In this document: piece by piece, positions 25,311 to 37,000 of the stretch | How positions within the stretch are numbered: the stretch's first letter is position 1 | Layout of the letters: each line of letters starts with the position of its first letter | Assembly (NCBI GenBank): GCA_016165875.1 | Contig: JABBOT010000036.1 | Coordinates: 2,807,819 to 2,871,818 of the forward strand | DNA length: 64,000 bases | DNA from: Acanthopleura granulata | Lineage: Eukaryota; Mollusca; Polyplacophora; Chitonida; Chitonidae | Reading direction: 5' to 3' | Made by a program: the position numbers and the translations under genes | The notes under the pieces: model-generated | What the model was told of the DNA's origin: nothing | Databases searched by the model: none | What the model saw: the letters and a program-made list of their open reading frames with translations, nothing else

Positions 25311-26989
25311 TTTATCAAATTCACCTGGAATGCCTGACGCTGTATACTATCGACTGTTATGGAAGGTAATTTAAGGCACTTCGGACATCGTTCTGTGGAA
25401 AATTTAGAGTAGTTGTCAGTCAAGAGCTCCTCTTTGTCATTACAGAGATTTAATTATTGCCAGAGTGGTTTTCATAGATATGAGTAATTACCTTTCAGCA
25501 GACGTAACCATCACATATTAAGGATGACTGTGTCCACCTGGGCACGATAACTTTCATATCCGAAATTACATACTGGCTCTGTTGCCCGGAAGTCTTTATG
25601 GTGCGTATCGCCCGGTTTCTCTGACCGGTGTATAAGAGAGTATGAAGGAGTTTTTCACCCGTCATCAACACAAGTGTGGTCAGAGATCGTCGCTGTTGCA
25701 TTGTCCTGGTTTCTAAGTTACACATGACCTAACACAACCTTCATGTAACAGTACATGAGCATCAGATTCGTGTATGTGTCAGCTCTGTTCTTTGAAAAAA
25801 GAGCCTCTCGATTGCAAAAGTACAATAAAACACCTCCACCATAACACAGCGGGTTTGGGACATATAAATTCTGATAGTGGCTTTGTCCCAGATATTAACC
25901 TTCTGTCTACGTTGACGAAATTTGCAGAGGTTTACATTACAACCAGTTCATACCTTCCATACACCAACATGCTATGGTTTGACCTTAACATTATGGCGAC
26001 TTACTCCGGCCTACCTATATATGATATGGTGGGCAGTGAGTATCCGCACCATTCCAATACGATGAAGCTTTGTGTCTTCGCAAATAAATCATGATAAAAG
26101 ACTGCTCACTGGTTGTTGGACTAAAAGTATCCTGTGTCGAAAACAAATTGTGGCAGAAATGGGACACAGTTCATGAGAAATTCAGCTTCTCAGCTCCGTA
26201 CCTATGCCATGGCAGGTAAATCTTGTTTTAATGCGTGTTTTCTGCTGATCATGGATTTCACGCCTGGCAAGTCTTCAAAACAGATCGCCACTATCGTCGA
26301 TGGACATGCTGCATGCTAACAAGCGCCTACAGACAGACTGCTGGTACCTTCAGCACCGAAGTCAGCATATACGTTGTATTCACAAACTGTGTGGTGTCAC
26401 ATTACATGAAGCTCTCAATACATGTTTGACGGAAAATGTATCCTCCAAAACAAATTGAGACCATTGAGTGGCAGGTGCTGTTCCCTCGAAACTTTGCGAT
26501 TCGCAATATAAAGACTCCCGAACGAACAAAAGAGCTTTATGTAGGTTGCTTAAGACCTTCGCTTACGGTAACTGATCACGTTTATTCGGTGTATTATATA
26601 CCCTCTGACCAGGTGAATAATCACGACCCCTCCACTTGCAGCTCAGGTAATAACCGTCACTCATTCCCCAAGAATACACGGTAGAACATGTGTGGTCATC
26701 GCACGTTTGTAAGTGGCACGGCGTTGTGGCTACTGCTACAACAGGTGACTTCACTTCTTCGAAGAGAAACTATAGTAAAACACAACTTTGGCACCACGTA
26801 TGTGGATTTAATAACTTTGTAAAAGTTTGTAAGGACAACGAAGTTTAAGGGTTTTGGTAATTAAGCTTCTCGGCTATAACAGACGACATTAGCCGTTGCT
26901 AGGGACATATCACAAAATAGAAACGATGTGAACTTCGTGTTTTCTCTCTGTCCGAGGTAAACACGAACCAACAATTCACGTATTTGTCC
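25311..26989. other. Gene-free stretch
   Basis: Frames at 25774-26094 and 26134-26684 lack family signatures or splice context. Nothing supportable seen apart from the polyA hexamer at 26581. Confidence 0.3.
26581..26586 (-). terminator. Possible polyA signal of GPCR 2
   Basis: AATAAA on the minus strand, about 660 nt after the stop codon. It is the first canonical hexamer noticed downstream; weak without transcript ends. Confidence 0.3.
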
Positions 26990-27180
26990 AATACTGATGA
27001 ACCGACGATTTACAAGAGTGTGAGCCTACGGAATAGCCATGCATTTGCCGTATATTGATAAAAACGATTTACACAAGTGTGAGCCTACAGCACAGCCACG
27101 CATTTACTGAATACAGATTAGCTAACGTGTAGCAAAGTGAAAGCCTAAAGCATATTCTCGCATTTGCAGAATATTCTAAC
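26990..27180. repeat. Three ~59-bp imperfect tandem copies in the 3' flank of GPCR 2
   Basis: The core 'gatttacacaagtgtgagcctac' type motif recurs near 27008, 27066 and (degenerate) 27126, each followed by a gcatttgc segment. If the distal polyA signal is used, it lies in the 3' UTR of GPCR 2. Confidence 0.7.
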
Positions 27181-27245
27181 ATAATAACTGGCTAGCACAA
27201 GTTTCAGGCTTTTCAATGTGCAAAAATTGTTTCAGTTTTCCAGAG

Positions 27246-28001
27246 CTACAGCCCATCTATATCGTTGCGAATTCTCGTACTTGTCGTACTGCTATCACGA
27301 CGTAAAATTTTCTGCAATTCAAATCTAAACGCTTTTCCCGACAACACGTATATGTAGAAATTCACGCCGTAGTTGATGCTAGAGAGAACTTCCAGTACAT
27401 GTCCGTAAGGTTGAAAGGCCAGTAGTTTCCCGCAGGTTTCCTCCGTCGGTTTCTCCTCGATGATGGACACCTGGATGATAAACATGGACAGGACAGATGG
27501 CAGGAACGTGACCACGTAAACGGACGAGATGGTCAGAAGCATGATGGTCGTCTTCATGCCTTGTCTAGAGATCAGGTGATCGGAGCGCTCAGAGGAGTGA
27601 ATTGCTTCCCGTAGTCGCTTGTACTTGGAGATCTTGAGGACGACGGCCACATTGCAGACGACAATGATGACCGTCGGAAGTAGCAGAATCAAACACAGCA
27701 GGTAAAAGTACGCGTACAGCTCCGTGTAGATCAGGTTAAACTGCGCGTGAGGTGTACAGCGTTCCGCCAGATCGCTGTACTTGGTCATTACCAGGGTGAA
27801 CACTTGGCTTAAGCATGCCAGTCCCAGAGCGCAGACGATCGCAAGAACAGAACGTCCCGGCGTGCACATCACGTGACGTCGGAACGGGAAGAAGATGACG
27901 ACAAATCTTTCCACGGCCATGAGGACGATGATCCAGGATGACATGGACACGCAGACGTGCTGGGTGAAGCGGTGTACCTTACAGCTGCCACTGGAGAGGC
28001 C
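27246..28001 (-). CDS. Exon 3 of GPCR 2 (TM3 to C terminus)
   Basis: Starts at GGC after the acceptor ttgttttgtattgcag and runs 251 codons to TAG at 27248-27246. It holds the TM3 Cys and ERF motif, TM4-TM7 and the tail. The open frame continues upstream to 28118, but that extension is intron sequence: it breaks the alignment with GPCR 1 and contains the splice acceptor. Confidence 0.9.
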   Translation of the reverse strand, partial: GLSSGSCKVHRFTQHVCVSMSSWIIVLMAVERFVVIFFPFRRHVMCTPGRSVLAIVCALGLACLSQVFTLVMTKYSDLAERCTPHAQFNLIYTELYAYFYLLCLILLLPTVIIVVCNVAVVLKISKYKRLREAIHSSERSDHLISRQGMKTTIMLLTISSVYVVTFLPSVLSMFIIQVSIIEEKPTEETCGKLLAFQPYGHVLEVLSSINYGVNFYIYVLSGKAFRFELQKILRRDSSTTSTRIRNDIDGL

Positions 28002-31000
28002 CTGCAATACAAAACAAATACATGTCTGAATGAAATATATCTGAAGAGGAACAATACAGCTGGTACGTCTGGCAGTTGAGTGGACAGCCAGCGATAAATA
28101 AAAACCCAGTTCTGACAAGATTCTTGGTTTTTGGTTTTTCGCTCAGACATTTATCCGAAATATAGCTCTCTCGTACTTCTGAAAATCTGTGAGGGGCTGG
28201 CTGTGGGCCCCTCCACCCCATTTCCTCGGGATCGGTCCGGTTTCCTCCCACCATAATGCTGAAATGTTCTTGAGTGCGGCGTAAAACATCAATAAAGTGA
28301 ATAAATACTTTCCCGGCAGCCTTATTACCCCTGTTGTAAATCCTACCAAAAAGTCCGATAGAAATCTCCAAAATGTAAGTGGTTTTTAATAGATACAAGA
28401 AAACGATCGCCAATTACCTCAGAATGAGCCCATGTACATGAAGTCAAGGTTGAGGGATTGTGTCAGTGAACAGAGCTTACCCTGGTATCTGGCAGGGCCT
28501 ACTACTGTGGTCAGTGTCAAACATGACCATCTGTCCATGGCTGCGTGCAACAATGGTTTGGCCACGAATGTGTTCAGTGAACATCGTTCCCTTTGCTGAT
28601 GGTTAACTAATCACGATATAGTCTGTTTTAAAGGAGAAGGGATGTTCTGTAACTTTCTGAAGGCTATTACGAAGAGGTTTGCTCTGATGCCATAACTATG
28701 TGCAAAGCTCCTGCATATCAGCAAAAAAACAAATTGAAGTCCTTGCTTCGGGTCTTCTATCTCAAGCCTGTAGATCGCTATAATATACCCAGACGGGGTA
28801 CCTGCGTGGCTCAGATGGTTAGTGCGGTAGAGCAGCGTAATGACCCAGAAGCCTCCACCAATGCGGTTGCTGTGAGTTCAATTCCAGCTCATGCTGGCTT
28901 CCTTCCAGACGTAAGTAGGAAGGTCTGCCAGCAACCTGCGGCTGGTCGTGGGTTTTCCCGGGCTCTGCCCTGTTTCCCCCCACTATAATGCTGGCCGTCG
29001 TCGTATAAGTGAAATGTTCTTGAGTACAACGTAAAACACCGATCAAATAAATAAATAAATAAATATATAGCCAGATCTATGAGGTCACATGTCCTCTATG
29101 TATTCTCTTCTTAGGCATTTCCTGCTGTTGGGATTTCACTTCTTACAAAGAAATGTTTTCTTCTTCCGGTCCGGAATTCTGAAAAATATGCTCTTAGCTT
29201 TACCACGGACGTGTAAACACCGCACGCTTTGCATCTAGTCAAGCTGTCTTGGCTATGGGTTTTGACGGCATGAATGATGCTATCTATTCGATCACTTTAA
29301 TAAACTGTACACAATTTTACCAAAAAAATTGTCTGTGACTTTTATGCCTCAGTGTAAATCTTTGTAATTTTCTCTGTGGAATCTGGCCATAATAACCTCG
29401 ACACTTGGTGTCTGCAGACGAAGTATGCAGATATCCACACTGCCACCTACAGGAGCAAAGGGGAACATAAACAGGCTATAACAAGGTAGTGATCGTACAT
29501 GCAGATTGTGATATTAGGCCTAGAGTTTTGTTGACAAGCAGTGCTGTCAATTCCTTTGGCATAGCGTATGACATTAATGCATAGTGTTTTCACCACAAAG
29601 GTTTGCTGTCACGCCGTCTTCTTGACAAAGAAGGATGGCTTCAATTTTGATATTTCAAATTATCCTCATTTTGAAACTCCAGGACCAGGAAAGACCATGG
29701 AGTGTAAATTCCTCGCATTGTAGTAATGTTAGATCCCGTCTGCTGTATGATGCTTTCAACCAGCGTCACACATTAAAGTACTGAAAAAGCTAGTGTGTCA
29801 AAGTTATTCAAACGATTTCACACCAAGTTTCTCATGATAAACTATGTGAACAATTCTCTTGTTAGTATATATGAATGGAGTGTTCAGAATCTCCGAGACA
29901 TCTCAGGTGAAACAAGCATACTTGGAACAGACGTGGTCGGCCCAGCGATTCCAGCAGCTCCTCCACAGCACGGAGTTCACGATCCAACAGGTTAAAGCTG
30001 TCGAACAGCGCCAGGGCACAGAGGTATTGGCTGTAGGACTTCCGCCGCAGGATCCGGGAGCTCATCACCATGAAGGAGAGCATGTTGCCCACGATCCCAA
30101 ACACGAGGATAATCGGCGTGGCAACTTCTTTGAGGAGCAGAGCGGGGGTGGGTCCTGTCAGGGAGGGTATCAGCAGCAGGGTACAGGCTGACAGGGCAAA
30201 GCAAAATGTAGTGTACACAGTATATATGTGGCAATGTCATAACAAATGAACGGAAGTACAAATACAACACAGCAAATGTCAAAGGATGTCCACCAATATA
30301 TTAAGGTATCTAACTGTTTCAATACACAATCCTTCTTTGTGTACTAAATGGCTTAACATTTACTTAAACCACCTTTACCTGGAAATTGTCTATGGGAAAT
30401 TTGGGATTACTCGCTGGATATACAGCTGTTTACAACCTAGGTTATTTTAGTCTGCATGTAAAATTGTAATTAGTAGTGTAAAAAAATCATTGTATCATAT
30501 GTCACATATACTTGTACTAAAATATTATCTTAATTAGACCATAATGTTTTGGCTAAAATTGGAAAGGGCTGACAATAAGTAATGTATGGATAGGCAAAGC
30601 GTTTCCCATGACCCTTGTGCCATAACAAATTTGAAAGTGCCATGCCATAAACATTCATTCATTCCTTCAAAAGTGCTTTCTTGATGCAAGTATATGTGCC
30701 ATTGTTTGCTTGACTATAAATTGCGCGGTAACTGAGTTTTGAGCGGGTGAAGAATGCAGATGTGCATACAGTTTACCTGCACTAAACGGCCTCTGTAAAA
30801 TTCTCAATTGTTTCTTGGTATAGTGTGGTACAGATCGATTATAAGTAGACATTTGACCATCTAACGATTTGTTTACATATTTGACTAATGTTCATAGCTG
30901 TACTGGATAATTTTTCTCTTATTAAACGACGGAGGTAATGTTTGGAGGGCACGAGTAAACTACAGGAGTCCAGATCATGAGAGGGTGACTAAACCTTAGT

Positions 31001-34000
31001 TCCATGTGTCCAGTTCATGAGTGCGTGAGTAACCCGGAGTATCAGGAGTTCAGTTTATAAGTACTTGAATAAACCGGAGTTCCAGAGATCAAGTTTATTA
31101 GTACGCAAAAAAAAGTTCCAGGGGCATTTTTTTAAACCAGGGTGTAAATTGTCAAAGTTGTCAAACGTGTCGACAAATACTCCAGAGATACGTCGCCATG
31201 ACAATGACTCCTCAGCTGAGTTCAAGTCTTTTCATTGGTGAGGGGCCTATCGACACTCCAGATGGCTCAGCAAGCCATACCCCTACGAGTGAAGCTGACA
31301 CCAAGCTTGGTGAACCGAGCTAGTCAGCTTCATCCAGTTCTGGTATAATTTTGGAAGAATCCCCAACTTGGACCATACCACGTTAAATAAAACCCTGACT
31401 TGACTGTTTAGCCTTCAACTTTATGTTCCTGTCAACAGATAGAGAAAATGCGTGGTGTTTTCACGGACACGTTTCGTTTCCGTGAAATTCCGCCATTCAG
31501 TTTCGTGCAATAATCAGTTTTCTGTCACGTGCAACGTGTTTGCGTATCCATACAGATAGAATCAACGGGTCATGTGAGCATGGGAGTAGAAGCAAGAAAT
31601 GGTTGTCATCCCATCAAAGTCAAGTAGTCCCTTTGCCGAAAAACTTTATTTTTTTTCCAACATATTGGCATTCTCTAAATTGAAATGTTGGTTAGATTGT
31701 GGGATAAGTTGTTTTCATCTGACAGGGTTGCACCTTTTCACGGAAATGAATAAGAGCCCTAGCCTTGAGGATTTGGTAGAGAAGTTGGGGACATGTATTA
31801 AATTCAGTTACCTTTGAAACAGAACAAAGTTGTAATGCGTACGACTTGCGGCATCCCAAAGCTTAATTACGGTAAGAAGCCCAGATTGTCTGACTACTTG
31901 TCGGTTTACACTGCAGAACAGGTATTCTAATGGCTCTTCAGTTTCTCAGCGCGTCCAAACGATTGAAATAAATTTTATTAAGTGACTCTCTCTCTGCCTT
32001 GAAATCGTTAAAATGCCCGAATGTTACCAAATGTTTGGTGTCTCTCGTAACAAGCAAGCTGACGCATTGGCTAAAACTCACAGTTTGTGGCAGTGTGACT
32101 CGGATAATAGCACAAAAAGAGAGTTTTTTCCATCAGATGTGCCCACTTGTGACCTCTCGGTTTGAGCAGCTTCCTACTAGACAGGTCGATGTCCTTGTTC
32201 ACCGAGCGGTCTTGGCTCATTTCTCAATGAATTCATATTTAAACAGATTCAATCAGCATGACTCAGATCTTTGAGAGATATGTTTAGTAGAAGATTCCAT
32301 CTAGCACCCGTTATTTTAGTGCAAAACCTACAGTAATGCAAGGAAACTACTTTTTGCAGATCTTATTAAAGTTGGAATCACTAACCCTTCCTTAGAAACT
32401 ATGTTCAGATCGTTGCATATTGAAAGCCTCCAGGCCTCTTTTTTACTATGACGTAAAAAATATGTGTGCAGATATTAGTTCAGAGTTTAATGAATTGATA
32501 TAATATTGGTCTAATAGCCATCTTTTCTCAGCACTGATTTCCCTTTCCAGTATCTTTGTATCTATGTTAAATCCTCCCTTCTGCACATGTGTTTATAAAT
32601 GAGACAACCCCAGAATTTATTTGACTGCCGATTTTTTTTTCTCTCTCTCTCTCTCTTGGCATTGGCATTGGCACATTCTTGCGCAAGGGTTTTCCATTCA
32701 TTTAATATATGTAGATTCAACCAACTTCTTGATATTTTACTGAAACCATTCATTAATCTTGTATCTTCTTACATCAGAGACGATCTTGACTTTTTAAAAC
32801 ATATCCTTATGAATACTGAACCGGGAGATTTTTTCTGCAGTTTGACGTAAAAAAAACTTATACAGCACTATATTACATAACTCAGGTATAGAAGCTTTAA
32901 CATGTTGGTTATTGTACTACCCAAACCCAAATCGTGAATTCTTCTCTTCTGACTTTATCCTTTCCACTGATAATCTTATTTTACAAATCAATGCTTTTCA
33001 GCTTGGGAACAATACTTATATACAATCACTAGGTACTTCCATTGGAACCAAGTTTGTCCCCCCTATTCCACATTTATGTTAGGCTACTAAGAAACCAAAT
33101 TATATCAAAATTATGAACAAAAAATGAGTGTTGAATTTTTAAATTCTATGAAACAGTCATTCAAATGGTATTTAGATGATTGCTTCATCCTTTGGAACAG
33201 TAAACTTGGAGGTGTAAAATCATGTTGAATGATGTTAAATGTTAGATGACCTTGATGATAATTTACAATTTACCATGGAAACTAATGAAAATGAACTGCC
33301 TTTACTTGACATCTTAGTAAAAAGAAGAGATGGTAAAATAATAACTGACATATACTTCAAACCAACAGATGACAAGCAGTATCTATCATTCAAGTCATAT
33401 TACCCAAGGCACACTAAAATCCAAGTACAGTATAATTTATCCAGACGGAGATGTATCATTGTTGGAGACAAGTCTCTACGTGACATAAGATGAAAGGAAC
33501 TCATGACTTCTCTACTGAATAGAAATTACAGTGTAAAACTTGATGGATAAACTGAAAAAGCTTGCTCTATTGATCTACACATTTTACGAACACCCGTAAC
33601 CCGTTCATCTGACTCCCATCCTATCACCTTTATATCTACATTTAACTCCAACAACGACAACGTATATCCTACTATCCAACCCAACAAAATTGTCTTACAG
33701 TCCAATGAAACACTTCGTACTGCACTTCAGGGAACAGATTTTCTAAAAGCAAACAGACAAGCTAAGAACTTGAAACAATTATTAACCAAGGCCAAATTCA
33801 GTTTACTATAAATGCAACCATGAGCTGTACTTCCAAGAATTTGATTTACGTCCTAGTCTGTACTGGCTGTCAAAAATATTACATAGGAGAAACTGGAGAT
33901 ACTCTGCGCAGCAGAACCAGGATCCATCGACAACAAATCAACACCGATTCTTTACGACATCTTAAAGTCAGTCAACACATTTGGGCGTGTACCGAAAGTA

Positions 34001-37000
34001 TTACGATTAAATTCTCAATATTGCACTTATAATATTATTTTCTGAGGATAATACAAAACGTATTCATATGGAACAGCGATTCATTCGGAAATTCAAGCCG
34101 AAACTTAACAGGTAGGTTTCATCGTGAGATATTATGCTTTTACTTTTCCTTTTGTTATGCTTAATCGAGCTCCATTTGTATACAGACCTAAATCTCTGTA
34201 AGCTTATTTCTATGTTTACGTTTATCAGGCAACAAATAAGCGTTGCTAAACTACCTGACTGTATACATGTCTGTATATATGTTCTTTGTGGTTATTGAAT
34301 GTACCATTTTGAAAAGTCTCAGAAGTGACGAAACGCGTTAATGGTTTAAATACAAGTATGATGTTATATTAGTCACCCGGGCTTTCATTCATCGTACACT
34401 TCACTACATTTAACTTAAACCGTATGTTCATCGAGTTGAGTGTTTTATGTATGTGAACAGTTGCAATCAAATTGCAACTGAGATACATAGTTGATTATCG
34501 ACAGCATAAAAAATGGAACACGATTTGGATACTGATTTTATCTATCCACCAAGAACATTCATTAAGTCTGTTCGTCATCACTGAAAGCTGTTGACTGCTT
34601 CTCTTTGCATGAATCCGTTCTTATTTTCATATTTATATATTTTCTTAGTTCTTCGTTGGCTTGTGTTTTTTGTTTTTGGAAACTGGTCTTGCGATTATTG
34701 ACCCGGAACGCGCATTTCGGTTGAAGACTGGTATAAGAATGTCGGTTTCCACCCATAGATTGCAATGTGCAACATCTTTGTCTTTATTTATTGTATAAAA
34801 CTCGGGTTTATAGAATTCATTGTTTGCCTTCTTAACAACAGAGTCATTGACAATGACTTTGGAATACTTCTGATTTCAGCAACGGATTCTTGTCATTTAC
34901 ATCTCAGCTGAGCGCCCGGAGAAAGGGTCCCTACTATTACTTCCACAACAGTCTTCGTGTACTGATGCAATCATGAACTAAGATCTTGTCAAAAGAAGAC
35001 TTTTGCAGTCCAGTTAACTACTGTGGAGGATTTGTTTTCGGTTAGAGTGAATACATTTACGTTGCGAAGATCTCATCTGCATGGATGATGTTGAAGGCAA
35101 AGTTAAAGCTTAATTAAAGAAATAGATACTGTGAAGTTCCGTCATAAATATGCATTGTATTTGTGCTATGGTGCTGAAATCACAAGTTCATGTCCAGGTA
35201 CTGGCATGGTTGCCTTATTTACTTAAACAAGTAATTCATCTGAACAAATAATTGATTGTCGACTTTCTTGTGGCAAAATTACGGTCAATAGTCTAGATAT
35301 ACCAGGATCTGTCCAACGAATTAACAACATTTATCACTATCTGGTGACCCCTGAGCTTAGCGATTTACCAAGTAGCATATCTATGTGAGTAATAGGGTGA
35401 TGTAAACTTCATTGTTTGGGAACAAGTACACGAATAAAAACGGCCATCTTTAAAATTATAAAGCTTCTCTGTGTGTTTCTACACGGCACTGCCAATAATA
35501 ATTCTATCTGCCCATTGCGTTATACATGGAATTTGTAGCCTTTAACATTCCGTAGTGTTTAGGGTTAGGGTTAGGGTTACCCTAGCATTCCGTAGTGTTT
35601 AGGGTTAGGGTTAGGGTTACCCTAGCATTCCGTAGTGTTTAGGGTTAGGGTTAGGGTTACCCTAGCATTCCGTAGTGTTTAGGGTTAGGGTTAGGGTTAC
35701 CCTAGCATTCCGTAGTGTTTAGGGTTAGGGTTAGGGTTACCCTAGCATTCCGTAGTGTTTAGGGTTAGGGTTAGGGTTACCCTAGCATTCCGTAGTGTTT
35801 AGGGTTAGGGTTAGGGTTAGGGTTAGGGTTACCCTAGCATTCCGTAGTGTTTAGCATGAACATCATACACCCACCATGTAAATTGTCCATTCTGTGCTGC
35901 CATATATATGACTGAATTCCCGAGACTGAGTGTGCGGCCGGCTGGCAATGGTGTGTACTTAACATCAGTCAACCTGTCTCAGGCTTAATGCCACACAAGG
36001 ATGAGTTTGGGGAAGAATAAGGCCAACACAAGGCTGGCTTTCTTTGAGTGGATCTGAGCGGATCTGTTCCACAGGGAACGGAAGGAGTTCCTTGTGCCTA
36101 GTAACCAGTGGCTCTGATATGTTCATGTTGGTTTCCGGATCAGATCAGTCAAATATTATTGCTGTATCTTTGCGTTAAAGTGGCCTCAGACTCTTCTTTC
36201 AGCTAGTGTAAGAACAAAATACCTCATGCCACAATTTCTCGTCATTAACTATGCAAACGGTAGGCTACTCGCTGAAAAAAGACGCATATTACGCAGGTTA
36301 TAAGCTATTCCTTTATACAAACACACAGACCATAGGGAATGATTACAAGCCATTCCCGTTAGAGAGACAAGTCACTGCAGATTACAAACTATCCCCGTAC
36401 ATACATAAACTACCACAGATTAAAACCTATTATCGTACAGAGACAAGCTGACACAGATTGCAAGTTATTCCCCGTTCAGAGACAGGATGCCCTAGATTAC
36501 AAGCTATTCCCCGTAAAGACCCAAGTTACCACAAATTACAAGCTATTCCCCGTAAAGACTCATGCTACCGCAGATTACCATAACTATTCCCCGTACTTAG
36601 ACAAGCTGTCACAGCTTACAAGCTATTCCCTGTGAAACCCCAAAGCTACCACACATTACTAGCTAATCCCCGAACTAAGACAAGCTGCCACAGATCAGAA
36701 GGTATTTCCGCTACTAAGACAATTGCCACAGATTACAATCTATTCCCCGCATAGAGACAAACTCCCACAGATTACAAGCTATTCATCGCATAGAGACAAG
36801 CTGTCACAGATTACAAGCTATTCCCCGCACAGAGACAAGCTGGCGGAGATTACAAGCTATTCCTCGTACAGACACAAGCTATCACACATTGCTAGCTATT
36901 CCCCGTACAGAGACAAAATGTCCCAGATTACAAGCCACTCCCCGCATAGAGATAGGCTACCATGGATTACAAGGTATTCCCCTTACAGACACAAGCTACC

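Larger units (their letters stand above)
28002..29921 (-). other. Intron 2 of GPCR 2 (1920 bp)
   Basis: Absent from GPCR 1 at the homologous position. It contains two plus-oriented SINE copies (28190-28306 and 28796-29068). No coding signal beyond these. Confidence 0.75.

Noticed and set aside
35546..35860. Chromosome end or CRISPR-like array
   Set aside because: The TTAGGG repeats are inside unique DNA and interspersed with a fixed spacer. There are no variable spacers and the genome is eukaryotic, so neither a telomere end nor a CRISPR array fits.
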